Assembly: GCA_963205115.1 (NCBI GenBank)
Contig: CAUJHV010000058.1
Location: 1-64,000, forward strand
Length of the DNA: 64,000 nt
Reading direction: 5' to 3'
Origin: Pseudomonadota bacterium
GTDB lineage: Bacteria; Pseudomonadota; Gammaproteobacteria; Burkholderiales; Burkholderiaceae_C
The stretch's first letter is position 1, and each line of letters opens with the position of its first letter. The notes below the pieces were generated by a model, which ran no database searches, was not told the origin of the DNA, and saw nothing but the letters and a program-made list of their open reading frames with translations. A program made the position numbers and the translations under genes. Below are positions 43,287 through 51,527 of this stretch, piece after piece.

Positions 43287-44027
43287 TCAGGCCGGCGGCG
43301 TCGGCCCGTCGCGCACGATCTGGCCGTCCACGAGTTCGACGGTGCGGTCGCAGCGCTGCGCCAGTTGCGGGTCGTGCGTGACGACCACGAAGGCCGTGCC
43401 GAACTCCGCGTGCATGCGGCGCATCAGGCCGAAGACCTCGTCGGATGACGCCCGGTCGAGGTTGCCGGTCGGCTCGTCGGCCAGCACCAGCGGTGGACGC
43501 ATCGCCAGCGCGCGGGCAATGGCCACGCGCTGCTGCATGCCGCCGGACAACTCGCCGGGCCGCTTGTGCATGGCGGCCTCCAGGCCCACGGCGCGCAGCA
43601 GGTCGACGGCACGGCTGCGCGCAGCGGCATCCACCGAGCCGGTGCGCATCAGGGCGGGCAGCGTCACGTTTTCCAGGGCCGTGAAAGCCGGCAACAGGTG
43701 GTGGAACTGGAACACGAAGCCGATGGCGCGTCGGCGCAGGTCCGTGCGCGCGCTGTCGTCCAGGCCGAAGGTCTCTTCGCCCAGCAGCCGGTAGCTGCCC
43801 GCGGTCATGCCTTCGAGCAGGCCCAGGATGTTCAGCAGCGTGCTCTTGCCGGAGCCCGAAGGCCCGATCAGCGCGAGGAACTCGCCCGGCCGCACGCGCA
43901 GGTCCAGGCCGTGCAGGATCTCGGTCTCGTTGGCTTGCCCGATGTGGTAGCGCTTGCGCACATCGCGAAGAGCCATCAGATCGCCGCCGGCGGGCGGCTT
44001 GGAGCTGTCTTCGGCCACGGCGCTCAC
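43287..44027 (-). CDS. ABC transporter ATP-binding protein (LolD/MacB type)
   Basis: A 246-residue ATPase with Walker A GPSGSGKST, Q-loop FVFQFHHLLPAFTALENV, signature LSGGMQQRVAIARAL, Walker B LVLADEPTGNLD and switch His THD. The LLPAFTALENVTLP segment is characteristic of the LolD/MacB/FtsE-like exporters. A GTG start at 44027 overlaps the permease stop by GTGA, so the subunits are co-translated. Together with the permease and adaptor upstream it forms a MacAB-like envelope export or lipoprotein-handling machine. Confidence 0.93.
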   Translation of the reverse strand: MSAVAEDSSKPPAGGDLMALRDVRKRYHIGQANETEILHGLDLRVRPGEFLALIGPSGSGKSTLLNILGLLEGMTAGSYRLLGEETFGLDDSARTDLRRRAIGFVFQFHHLLPAFTALENVTLPALMRTGSVDAAARSRAVDLLRAVGLEAAMHKRPGELSGGMQQRVAIARALAMRPPLVLADEPTGNLDRASSDEVFGLMRRMHAEFGTAFVVVTHDPQLAQRCDRTVELVDGQIVRDGPTPPA

Positions 44028-45250
44028 ATCCGGATGGCCTGGGCCGGGTCCAGCGCTGCCGCGCGCCGTGCCGGGATCACCGCGGCCAGCACCCCGCACA
44101 CCGTGGCCACCGCGGCGACGCTCAGGGCGAGCATCGGCGGCACGTTGATGACAAACAGCGGCGCGCCGTCGGAGCCGCGCACGAAGCTCACGAAGCCCTT
44201 GACCAACCCGGTGGCCAGCACGACGCCGGCCGTCGAACCCACCGCGCCGACGATCAGCCCCTGCAGCAGGAACACCCGCAGCATCTGGCCGCGCGTCGCA
44301 CCCATCGCGCGCAAGATGCCGATCTCGCGCCGCTTCTGCACGACGGAGACCACCAGCACGCTGGCGATGCCCAGCACCACGACCAGCATCACCACCACGC
44401 GGATCAGCGTGGTCGAAACTGTCTGCGCATTCAGCGCCGAGACGAGCTGCGCATTGGCCTGCTGCCAGCTCTCGACTTCATAGGGCCAGCGCCGGCCCAG
44501 TTCGGCCGCGAGTGCCTGCGCCTGCCAGGGATCGGTGAGCGCCAGGTCCAGCGTGGTCGCGCCACCCGGCAATCCCAGCAGACTCTGCGCCGCGCGCAGC
44601 GGCACGATGACCGTGCGGCGGTTGAGTTCGCGCACGCCCAGGTCGACCAGCGCCGTCACGCGCGCGGCGTCGGAGGTGCTGCCGGTCTGCAGCATCAGCC
44701 GGTCACCCACGCGGATGCCCAGGTCGGCGGCCAGTTCGGTGCCGATGATGGCCTCGCCCGGGCCCAGCAGCCCGCGGCCGGCGACGATCTTGCCGCGCAG
44801 GCCGACGATGCGGTCGTAGCGGTCGAGATCCACACCCATCAAGGCCATCGCCTGCGTGGCATCGCCGCGCTGCGCCAGGCCCGCGCCCGAGACCATCGGC
44901 GAGACCGCCGCCACGCCCGGCGTGGCCTCCAGCAAGGGCACCAGGGCCTGCCAGTTGGCGATGCTGCGCGCGCGCTGGGCGCGGGCCTGTGTCTGCGGCA
45001 GCGCCTGCTCACCGGGCTTGACCGGACGCGAGGGCAGCACGACGTCTTCCAGCGTGCGCAGCGTGACATGTGCCTGCGCGCCCAGCGTCTTGCTCAGCGT
45101 GTTGCCCTGCAGCCCGGTGATCAGCGCCGTGATGAAGGCCACCACGGCCACACCTGCGGCCACGCCCACGACGATCAGCAGCGATTGCACGCGGCCTTCG
45201 ACCAGGAAGCGCCAGGCGACGCGGCGTTCGAAACCCAGGAGGTCGATCAT
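44024..45250 (-). CDS. ABC transporter permease (MacB/LolC-E type)
   Basis: A 408-residue inner-membrane protein with one N-terminal helix (LLIVVGVAAGVAVVAFITAL), a large periplasmic MacB-like core domain, and three C-terminal helices of the FtsX fold including VLGIASVLVVSVVQKRREIG followed by ILRAMGATRGQMLRVFLLQG. It is encoded between the adaptor (12 bp gap) and the ATPase (GTGA overlap). Substrate may be a hydrophobic small molecule, peptide or lipoprotein. Confidence 0.93.
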   Translation of the reverse strand: MIDLLGFERRVAWRFLVEGRVQSLLIVVGVAAGVAVVAFITALITGLQGNTLSKTLGAQAHVTLRTLEDVVLPSRPVKPGEQALPQTQARAQRARSIANWQALVPLLEATPGVAAVSPMVSGAGLAQRGDATQAMALMGVDLDRYDRIVGLRGKIVAGRGLLGPGEAIIGTELAADLGIRVGDRLMLQTGSTSDAARVTALVDLGVRELNRRTVIVPLRAAQSLLGLPGGATTLDLALTDPWQAQALAAELGRRWPYEVESWQQANAQLVSALNAQTVSTTLIRVVVMLVVVLGIASVLVVSVVQKRREIGILRAMGATRGQMLRVFLLQGLIVGAVGSTAGVVLATGLVKGFVSFVRGSDGAPLFVINVPPMLALSVAAVATVCGVLAAVIPARRAAALDPAQAIRM

Positions 45251-45262
45251 GCGGGGCGCGGC

Positions 45263-46555
45263 TCAGCGGCCCATCGCGTTCATGACGGCGCTGCCGGCAT
45301 CCTCGGCCTTGGCGCCGCGCGTGGCCAAGGCCTGACCGGCCGCCCGATCCGGCCGCACGGCCGTGCCCGGCGCCAGGTCGGGTGCGATGAGCACCTCGTC
45401 GCCGGCCTGCAGGCCGGCGACGACCTCCACGGCCTGCAAGGTGCGCAGGCCCAGCGTCACCTCGCGTGTCTCGGCCTTGCCGTCGCGCGCCACGAGCACG
45501 CGGGCGCGCCCGTCCGTGGAAGCGCGCAAGGCGCTGACCGGCACCACCAGCGCGCGCTCGCGCCGTCCGGTCTCCACCTCCACCGACAGCGTCATGTCGT
45601 CACGCAGGTAGCCGGGCAGCGGTGGCGGAATCGCCAGGCGCACCTCGACGGCGCCGCGCTGGGCATCCACCAGCGGCGACAGGCTCAGCACGCGCGCGGC
45701 GAAACGCTGCTCGGGGAAGGCATCGGCGCGCGCGAACGCGGCCTGGCCCGGGCGCAGTTGTTCGAGGTAGCGCTCGTCGACCTGCGCCACCAGTTCTTCC
45801 GGGCCGGCCAGCGCCAGCGTCAGCAGCGCGCGCCCCGGCTGCACGATCTGCCCGGGCTCGGCCTGGCGGTCCAGCACGTGTGCATCGGTCGGCGCCACCA
45901 GCACCATCTGCGCCAGCCGCGCGCGCGCCGCGGCCACGGCACCTTGCGACAGCGCGAACTGGGCCTGCGCCTGCGCCAGTTCGGTGCCCGCATCGGCCAG
46001 GGCGTCGAATTGCGTGCGTGCGGCATCGGCCTGGGCGCGCGCCACCGCGACGGCGCGGCGCGATTCGTCCAGCCGCGCGGGGCTCAGGAAACCCTTGGCC
46101 ACGAGGTCCTCGGTGCGGGTGAGATCGGCCTGCGCCGCCGCCAGGTTGGCCTCGGCCTGTTGCTGCACGGCGCGTGCACTGCCGCGACCGCTGCCGCGCA
46201 GCCCGGCCACGCGCGCGGCCGATTGCCGCTCGGTGGCCACCGCCTGCGCCAGCGCCGCCTGGGCCTCGTCGGATTCCAGGCGCAGCAGCGGCGCGCCGGC
46301 CTGGACCTTGTCGCCTTCGCGCACCAGCACCTGGGCAATGCGGCCGGTCACTGTTGCGCCGACATCCACACGGGCCCGCGTGGAGACACGTGCGGAGAAC
46401 AAGAGGCTGCGCACCAGCGGTGCGGGCTGCACCTCGACGGCCGGCACCGGCACGTGTCGCCGCAGCATCCAGGCCCCGCCCGCCGCGGCAAGCGCCACCA
46501 GCAGGACAAACAGGGCCACCCACCGGCCGATCCCCGTGATTTTCATGCGGACCAT
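45263..46555 (-). CDS. periplasmic adaptor protein (MacA/HlyD family)
   Basis: A 430-residue membrane-fusion protein: N-terminal anchor WVALFVLLVALAAAGGAWML, lipoyl half-motifs ARVDVGATVTGRIAQVLVRE and APTDAHVLDRQAEPGQIVQP, an Ala/Gln-rich coiled-coil hairpin between them (about residues 100-200), then beta-barrel and membrane-proximal domains. It should connect the ABC permease to an outer-membrane channel not encoded here. The start is either ATG 46555 or the ATG three codons later. First gene of the adaptor-permease-ATPase operon. Confidence 0.92.
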   Translation of the reverse strand: MVRMKITGIGRWVALFVLLVALAAAGGAWMLRRHVPVPAVEVQPAPLVRSLLFSARVSTRARVDVGATVTGRIAQVLVREGDKVQAGAPLLRLESDEAQAALAQAVATERQSAARVAGLRGSGRGSARAVQQQAEANLAAAQADLTRTEDLVAKGFLSPARLDESRRAVAVARAQADAARTQFDALADAGTELAQAQAQFALSQGAVAAARARLAQMVLVAPTDAHVLDRQAEPGQIVQPGRALLTLALAGPEELVAQVDERYLEQLRPGQAAFARADAFPEQRFAARVLSLSPLVDAQRGAVEVRLAIPPPLPGYLRDDMTLSVEVETGRRERALVVPVSALRASTDGRARVLVARDGKAETREVTLGLRTLQAVEVVAGLQAGDEVLIAPDLAPGTAVRPDRAAGQALATRGAKAEDAGSAVMNAMGR

Positions 46556-46606
46556 TGTGCGCCCGAGGTTCGCCGCCGGGCTTGACGCCGCGCACGGCGC
46601 CCGCCG

Positions 46607-47077
46607 TCAACGCGGCGCGGGCGGCTGCTCGCCGGGCAGGCGGCGGCGGCGACGGCGATCCAGGAGCCGTGCCAGCGGCAGCGCGATCGACAGGCCGATG
46701 GCGATGCCCACCGTATCGGCCAGCAGGTCCAGTGCCTCGGCGTAGCGGCCGGGCACGTACATCTGACCCCACTCGATGAGCGCGCCCAGCAGCACCAGGC
46801 CCATGCAGAGCCCCAGCGTCGCGCGCGGCCGATCGCGGCTGGCGAAATAGGCGACGAAGCTCAGGGCGGCAAACGCGCCCACGTGGTTGGCCTTGTCCCA
46901 GGGCAGTGCCGGGCCGCGCGGCTGCGGCGTCAGTGCCATCCACAGGACCCACGTGGTCATGACGACCAGGAGCATCGCCCAGCGCCGGCGTGCGGCGGGA
47001 CTGAAAAGCGCGCGTCGCAGCCACGACGGGCGCACATCAGGGCGCAAGGGGTGTGTGGGTTGAGCAGAAGGGCGCAT
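46607..47077 (-). CDS. VanZ-family membrane protein
   Basis: A 156-residue protein with four hydrophobic helices and the VanZ-type motif LPWDKANHVGAFAALSFVAY, then LLGALIEWGQMYVPGRYAEALD with the conserved acidic and Arg residues. Family function is not settled; VanZ of enterococci gives low teicoplanin resistance and others are small envelope proteins. The Arg-rich C-terminal tail (DRRRRRRLPGEQ) is cytoplasmic. It precedes the adaptor gene by 51 bp in the same orientation. Confidence 0.88.
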   Translation of the reverse strand: MRPSAQPTHPLRPDVRPSWLRRALFSPAARRRWAMLLVVMTTWVLWMALTPQPRGPALPWDKANHVGAFAALSFVAYFASRDRPRATLGLCMGLVLLGALIEWGQMYVPGRYAEALDLLADTVGIAIGLSIALPLARLLDRRRRRRLPGEQPPAPR

Positions 47078-47199
47078 CGTCCGTCGGAATTGTGGGGCCA
47101 GGGCAAGGCGCCGGCGGCGGGCCTGAGGCGGCGCGCGCTGTGCCGAATCGGCGACGTTCTGCGCAGCGGCATCCGCGATGGGGAGGGTCCCCGCGGGAT

Positions 47200-48456
47200 T
47201 TATGCGGCTTCGACAAGCGCCGCCGGCTGCGTGGCGGGTACCGGTGTCCCGCCGAAGTGGCGCATCAGACCCCGCAGGTGGCGCTCGCGGCTGAACTCCC
47301 AGCGCATGTGCGCACGCGCGGCATGCCCCAGTGCCCGCGCGCGGACGGGATCCCGCATCGCCTCGCCCAGCCGCTGCGCCAGCGCGACCGCGTCACCGGG
47401 CTCCACGAGGTAGCCCGTGCGCCCGTCCTGCACCAGTTCCGGCAGGTCCCACAGGCGCGTGCACACGACGACCAGGCCGCGCGACATGGCTTCCATCAGT
47501 GTGGCGGGGATGTCCTCGACCCCCTGCGGCGCGCGCTCGCGCCCCGGCATGACGAACGCGTCCAGCATGTTGAGCCAGGGTCCGATCTCCGACGTCGGCA
47601 CGCGGCCCAGGAACTCGACCTGTCGGTGCAGGCCCAGTTGGTCCACCTTCACCTGCAGGCGCAGGCGCTCGGGTCCTTCGCCGGCCACGTAGAGCCGCAC
47701 GGTGCGCGAGGCCGTGTGGCGCAGCAGGACCATGGCATCGAGCAGGTCGGCAATGCCGGACTCCGCGGTCAGCCGGCCGCTGGTGCCGATGTGGAACGGG
47801 CCGCTCGAACGCCGCGGTCGCACGCGGCCGAGCAGCGGCGCCGGCAGGCTGCTGCGCACGACCTCCACCTTGTCGGGATTCGCGCCCCGCGCGAGCAGGG
47901 CCTCGCGATTGGCCTGCGAGGTCGTTAGCAGCTTCTGCGCGCGCGCCGCGACCTCGGCGACGAGCAGCGTGTGCGCGCCGGTGTCGTGGCTGTGTGCGGT
48001 GGCGGTGAAAGGCAGGCCGCTCATGGCCGCGGCATACATCGCGACGTGCGCCGAGCCTTGCAGGACATGCGCATGGATATGGTCACAGCCGTTGGCGCGC
48101 AGCACGGGCACCCAGCGCGCGGCGACCAGCCAGTCGGCCGGCAACGACCACGCGCGGCGGTCGGCCAGCCCGGTGCACCAGATGTCGCGCAGCAGCAGGC
48201 GCAGCGCGGGCCCGCCGCTGCGGCGATTCGCCCACGCGGCTTTCAAACCTTGCCAGTGCTGGCGCCAGCTGCTGCCCTTGCGCAGGCCGAGTGGCCGCTC
48301 GGGCTCGTTCCAGGCGCGGCGGTCGGATTGCACCGGCGTGCGCAGCGCAAAGCGCAGCACGCGGCAGTCCTGGGCCTCGACCGCCTCGATTTCATGCCGC
48401 AGCGGCGTCACCGTGAAATGGGTGGCGTGCGGGACGAGGTAGGCGATCGTGCGCAT
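47200..48456 (-). CDS. glycosyltransferase (GT4-type, GT-B fold)
   Basis: A 418-residue cytosolic or membrane-associated glycosyltransferase. The C-terminal nucleotide-sugar domain shows FHIGTSGRLTAESGIADLLD, LYVAGEGPERLRLQVKVDQL, VEFLGRVPTSEIGPWLNMLD, and VMPGRERAPQGVEDIPATLM with the E-x7-E pattern of family GT4 (GVEDIPATLMEAM). The N-terminal acceptor domain includes HIHAHVLQGSAHVAMYAA. It probably adds a sugar in polysaccharide or glycolipid synthesis, but no other polysaccharide genes are next to it. Confidence 0.9.
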   Translation of the reverse strand: MRTIAYLVPHATHFTVTPLRHEIEAVEAQDCRVLRFALRTPVQSDRRAWNEPERPLGLRKGSSWRQHWQGLKAAWANRRSGGPALRLLLRDIWCTGLADRRAWSLPADWLVAARWVPVLRANGCDHIHAHVLQGSAHVAMYAAAMSGLPFTATAHSHDTGAHTLLVAEVAARAQKLLTTSQANREALLARGANPDKVEVVRSSLPAPLLGRVRPRRSSGPFHIGTSGRLTAESGIADLLDAMVLLRHTASRTVRLYVAGEGPERLRLQVKVDQLGLHRQVEFLGRVPTSEIGPWLNMLDAFVMPGRERAPQGVEDIPATLMEAMSRGLVVVCTRLWDLPELVQDGRTGYLVEPGDAVALAQRLGEAMRDPVRARALGHAARAHMRWEFSRERHLRGLMRHFGGTPVPATQPAALVEAA

Positions 48457-48602
48457 CGGGCAAGGGGCCGGCAGGCTGCGCTAGTCTTGCCGGATGGCGC
48501 CGTGCGGGTGGCCGGAAATGGCCCGGCGCCGTTGCGCTTATCGGTGCAGCGCGCGGCGCGCACGTGGGTACGCTGAAGGCCTCTCGACAATCGACTGATG
48601 GC

Positions 48603-48821
48603 ATGACCCGGATGCATCTGCACAAGCTCTTCGGCATGACGGTACTGGCCCTGGCGCTGGCCTGGATGACCGATCGGGCCTGGTCCGTGCCAGCGCTGGA
48701 CGAGCCGTGGTGGCCGCATCTGCAGCAGCCCACCGGCACGGGCATGAAGGAGCCGTCGCGCCAGCCGCCCCCGCGCGAAGAGCCGGCGCGCAAGCCCTGG
48801 TCCGTGCCCGCGACGGCCTGA
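48603..48821 (+). CDS. possible small exported or membrane protein
   Basis: A 72-residue frame starting MTRMHLHKLFGMTVLALALA with one hydrophobic segment, then a Pro/Trp/Arg-rich tail (EPSRQPPPREEPARKPW). No Shine-Dalgarno sequence stands before either ATG (48603 or 48612). It is the only candidate gene in the roughly 430-bp gap between the glycosyltransferase and the beta-lactamase-like gene. Coding status is uncertain. Confidence 0.35.
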   Translation: MTRMHLHKLFGMTVLALALAWMTDRAWSVPALDEPWWPHLQQPTGTGMKEPSRQPPPREEPARKPWSVPATA

Positions 48822-48883
48822 GGTTCAGCCCGGCGCGCTTGACGCGCGCCGCCATCAGCCCCCGCGCCTGCCGCGCGCCGCGA

Positions 48884-50332
48884 TCAGTTCTCGCGCGTGC
48901 TGGCGATGGTGTCCAGCAGCCGCTCGAGCAGACGCTCTTCGCTGCGGTTGAAGCTGGAGTGCTGGCCGGGTGATTCGGCTGCCGCCTGGCTGGTGCCATT
49001 GATCACATAGACCAGACCCCAAGGCGCGTGCGCGCCTTCGACGGGCGAGAACATCATGCCCGCGTGCAGCCCGTAGGCGTTGGCGACGTGGCCGTGCGCG
49101 GTCCAGCCGCCTGCCGGATGCAGACGATCACCGGCGCGGCCATCGACCTGGTCGCGGAAGACCTGCAGCCCCAGCCCCCAGCCCCGGAAGAGGCCGCCGG
49201 CGGTTTCGCCCGGCACCTCGCTGCCGAGCAGCCAGTGCGGCTTGAGCAGCTCTTCCATGCCCTCGGCGGACAGCAGCTTGCGGCCTTCCCAGCGGCCCTG
49301 CTGCATCAGCAGCCGGGTCAGCCGGCTCAGATCGGGCACGGTGGCGCGCAGGCCCCCGTGCGGGGCGTAGACCGAGGCGTTTTCGCCCGCAGCCGGCAAG
49401 GCCGGCGCCGCACTCGTCGCGACCTGGTCGAACTGCGGCGACCACGACTTGCTGCCATGGGAGCGCCGGTAGAGCGTGGAGAGGTTGTCGCGTTGCTCGG
49501 GCCGCAGGCTGGACGTGAGGTAGCGTCCGGAAAACGCGATCGGATCGAACAGCCAGCGCTGCATCAGCGCTTCGAATGGCATGCGCGCAGCGGCTTCCAT
49601 GGCGGTGGCCAACACCGTGGCGCCGATGTTGCAGTAGCGGAACACGCGGCCCGGGGCTTCGGCGCCCCAGGACGTGGGTGTGGACAGCGCGCGCCGCAGG
49701 GCATCGCCATCGGGAAACGGCAGCGGTGCCTTGTCCACCAGCCCGCTGCGGTGCGACAGCAGCAGGCGCGGCGTGATGGCCACGCCCGGAAACTGCGGAT
49801 GCCGCAGCGTCATGCGCAGGCGGGGCGAGAGGTCTTCGTCCAGATCCAGCACGCGGGCGTCGTGCAGCCGCATCGCGGCCACGGCCAACGCCACCTTGGA
49901 CAGCGAGGCCACACGGAACAAGGTGTTGGCGTCCAGTGGCAGCGAGCCCTGCGGGTGCTCCAGCCCGAGCGTGCGCCACCCGGCCCAGGCCCGCGACACG
50001 CGGGATTCGCCGCGCATCCAGGCCACCGAGATGCCGGTCAAGGGCCGCTCGGCATCGACGATCAGCGCGCGCAGCAGTTCCACCATCGCGGCCCGTGCCT
50101 CGGTCTCACTGGGCGCGGCGGCCTGGGCCCGCACCCAGCCCGGCAGGACCGCCAGCGCGCCGCCCAGCAGCAGGCTGCGGCGACGGGTCGCGTGCGGATC
50201 CAGGGCGGTCGAAGTGGCGATGATGGCTAACCGTTTTAACGAGCATGCGCCGGACCCCTGGCGCCGGGTGAATGGCGGAAGTCTGCGATCTAGCGAACTC
50301 CCGCCTCGGGCGTGGGGAAATTCTGCACACAT
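48884..50332 (-). CDS. serine hydrolase of the class C beta-lactamase/esterase family
   Basis: A protein of up to 482 residues. The signal is TAT-like (ATRRRSLLLGGALAVLPG, then WVRAQA), so it is exported. Catalytic motif S-x-x-K is ASLSKVAL (Ser143-Lys146 counted from the first ATG), Y-x-N is FRYCNIG, and the third motif region lies near GGWTAHGHVANAYG. Family members include esterases, D-aminopeptidases and penicillin-binding-like hydrolases; true beta-lactamase activity is not implied. Start is uncertain: the only ATG before the signal peptide is at 50332, giving about 45 unlikely N-terminal residues, and no GTG or TTG is better placed. Confidence 0.85.
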   Translation of the reverse strand: MCAEFPHARGGSSLDRRLPPFTRRQGSGACSLKRLAIIATSTALDPHATRRRSLLLGGALAVLPGWVRAQAAAPSETEARAAMVELLRALIVDAERPLTGISVAWMRGESRVSRAWAGWRTLGLEHPQGSLPLDANTLFRVASLSKVALAVAAMRLHDARVLDLDEDLSPRLRMTLRHPQFPGVAITPRLLLSHRSGLVDKAPLPFPDGDALRRALSTPTSWGAEAPGRVFRYCNIGATVLATAMEAAARMPFEALMQRWLFDPIAFSGRYLTSSLRPEQRDNLSTLYRRSHGSKSWSPQFDQVATSAAPALPAAGENASVYAPHGGLRATVPDLSRLTRLLMQQGRWEGRKLLSAEGMEELLKPHWLLGSEVPGETAGGLFRGWGLGLQVFRDQVDGRAGDRLHPAGGWTAHGHVANAYGLHAGMMFSPVEGAHAPWGLVYVINGTSQAAAESPGQHSSFNRSEERLLERLLDTIASTREN

Positions 50333-50431
50333 TCCCCGCGTGTCGACGTGAGGATGTCACACCCAACCGGGGGTATCTCATCCCTAGTGCGCCATGGCCA
50401 CACCGGCGGCAAAGGCCTCGATCGTGGGGGG

Positions 50432-51370
50432 TCAGCCGGGCTGTGAGCGCCCGCGGGCGGCCACGCGGCCGGCCAGGTAGGTCCAGACGGCATGGGCCGC
50501 GGCTTGACTGGAGAGTTGGGCATGGTCGTAGGGCGGAGAGACCTCCACGCAGTCCATGCCGACGAAGGGCAGGTCGGCCAGCCCCTCGAGGATCCCCAGC
50601 ACCTGGTTGCTGCTCAGGCCGCCGGGTTCCGGCGTGCCGGTGCCGGGCGCGAAGGCCGGGTCCAGGCAGTCGATGTCCAGCGTCAGGTAGACGGGCGGGT
50701 TTCCCAGTGCGGCCATGCGCGCGCGGCAGGCGTCCAGCACGGGTTGCAGCTGGGTGGCGCTTTCCAGGCCGCGCAGCGCGCGGGCCGTGTGCACCAGGCC
50801 GCCGCGCTGCGTCAGGTAGTCGCGCGCGGCCGGTTCTGCCGCGGAGCGGATGCCGAACTGCACGAAGCCCTGCGGCAGCACCAAGCCCTCTTCGACGGCC
50901 TCGTAGACCCAGGTGCCGTGGCCGCTGGGCTCGCCGAAATGATCGCTCCAGGTGTCGCAGTGCGCGTCGAAGTGCAGCACCGCCAGCGGTTGGCCCAGAT
51001 GGGCCCGGTACGCGCGCAGCAGCGGCATCGTGATCGAGTGGTCGCCGCCGAGCCAGACCATGTGGTGCCGCGCCAGCAGCGCGGGCAGCTGCGTCGCCAG
51101 GGCCTCGCGCATGCCGGCCAGTGAGGTATTGGGCAGCGGCAGGTCGCCCAGATCGGCAAGCTCGCCCACCGGCGTGCAGTCGAACAGCGGATGCCAGCCC
51201 TCGCACAGCATGTGGCTGGCGTGCCGGATCGCCGCGGGCGCCAAGCGGGCGCCGGGCCGGTTCGTCGTGGAGCCGTCCCAGGCGATGCCGGCCACCGCAA
51301 AGGCCTCGTCGCCGCGCGCGGGCGGCACCTGCAGGAATCCGGAGTGGTGCAAGAAGGCGAAGCTCGACAC
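50432..51370 (-). CDS. ureohydrolase (agmatinase/arginase family)
   Basis: A manganese enzyme of about 312 residues that hydrolyses a guanidino group to urea. Metal-binding motifs are GGDHSIT, HFDAHCDTW and LTLDIDCLDPAFAPGTGTPE, in the right order. The second motif has Cys where most members have Thr or Asn (DAHxD). The GTG start at 51370 is preferred, giving VSSFAFLHHSGFLQVPP. A longer frame from ATG 51469 adds 33 residues whose codons lack the strong GC3 bias of the gene. Agmatine is the most likely substrate, but guanidinobutyrate or similar is possible. No neighbouring gene clarifies this. Confidence 0.88.
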   Translation of the reverse strand: MSSFAFLHHSGFLQVPPARGDEAFAVAGIAWDGSTTNRPGARLAPAAIRHASHMLCEGWHPLFDCTPVGELADLGDLPLPNTSLAGMREALATQLPALLARHHMVWLGGDHSITMPLLRAYRAHLGQPLAVLHFDAHCDTWSDHFGEPSGHGTWVYEAVEEGLVLPQGFVQFGIRSAAEPAARDYLTQRGGLVHTARALRGLESATQLQPVLDACRARMAALGNPPVYLTLDIDCLDPAFAPGTGTPEPGGLSSNQVLGILEGLADLPFVGMDCVEVSPPYDHAQLSSQAAAHAVWTYLAGRVAARGRSQPG

Positions 51371-51527
51371 GGTGTGCTGCTGCGGGGATGGGCCGCAGCC
51401 TGGATGGACAACAAGGCGCGGATTGTCGCTGCGCGGCCGCTGGTTTCGCGCTACGGCGTGCCTTCGCACCGCCGAGCCGGGCAGTTTGCCGGGGATGAGC
51501 GGGTGTGTGGGCTTCGTTCACAGCTGC

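Noticed and set aside
48884..50332. Antibiotic-resistance beta-lactamase
   Set aside because: The S-x-x-K and Y-x-N motifs are shared by many esterases and peptidases; nothing in context points to antibiotic resistance.
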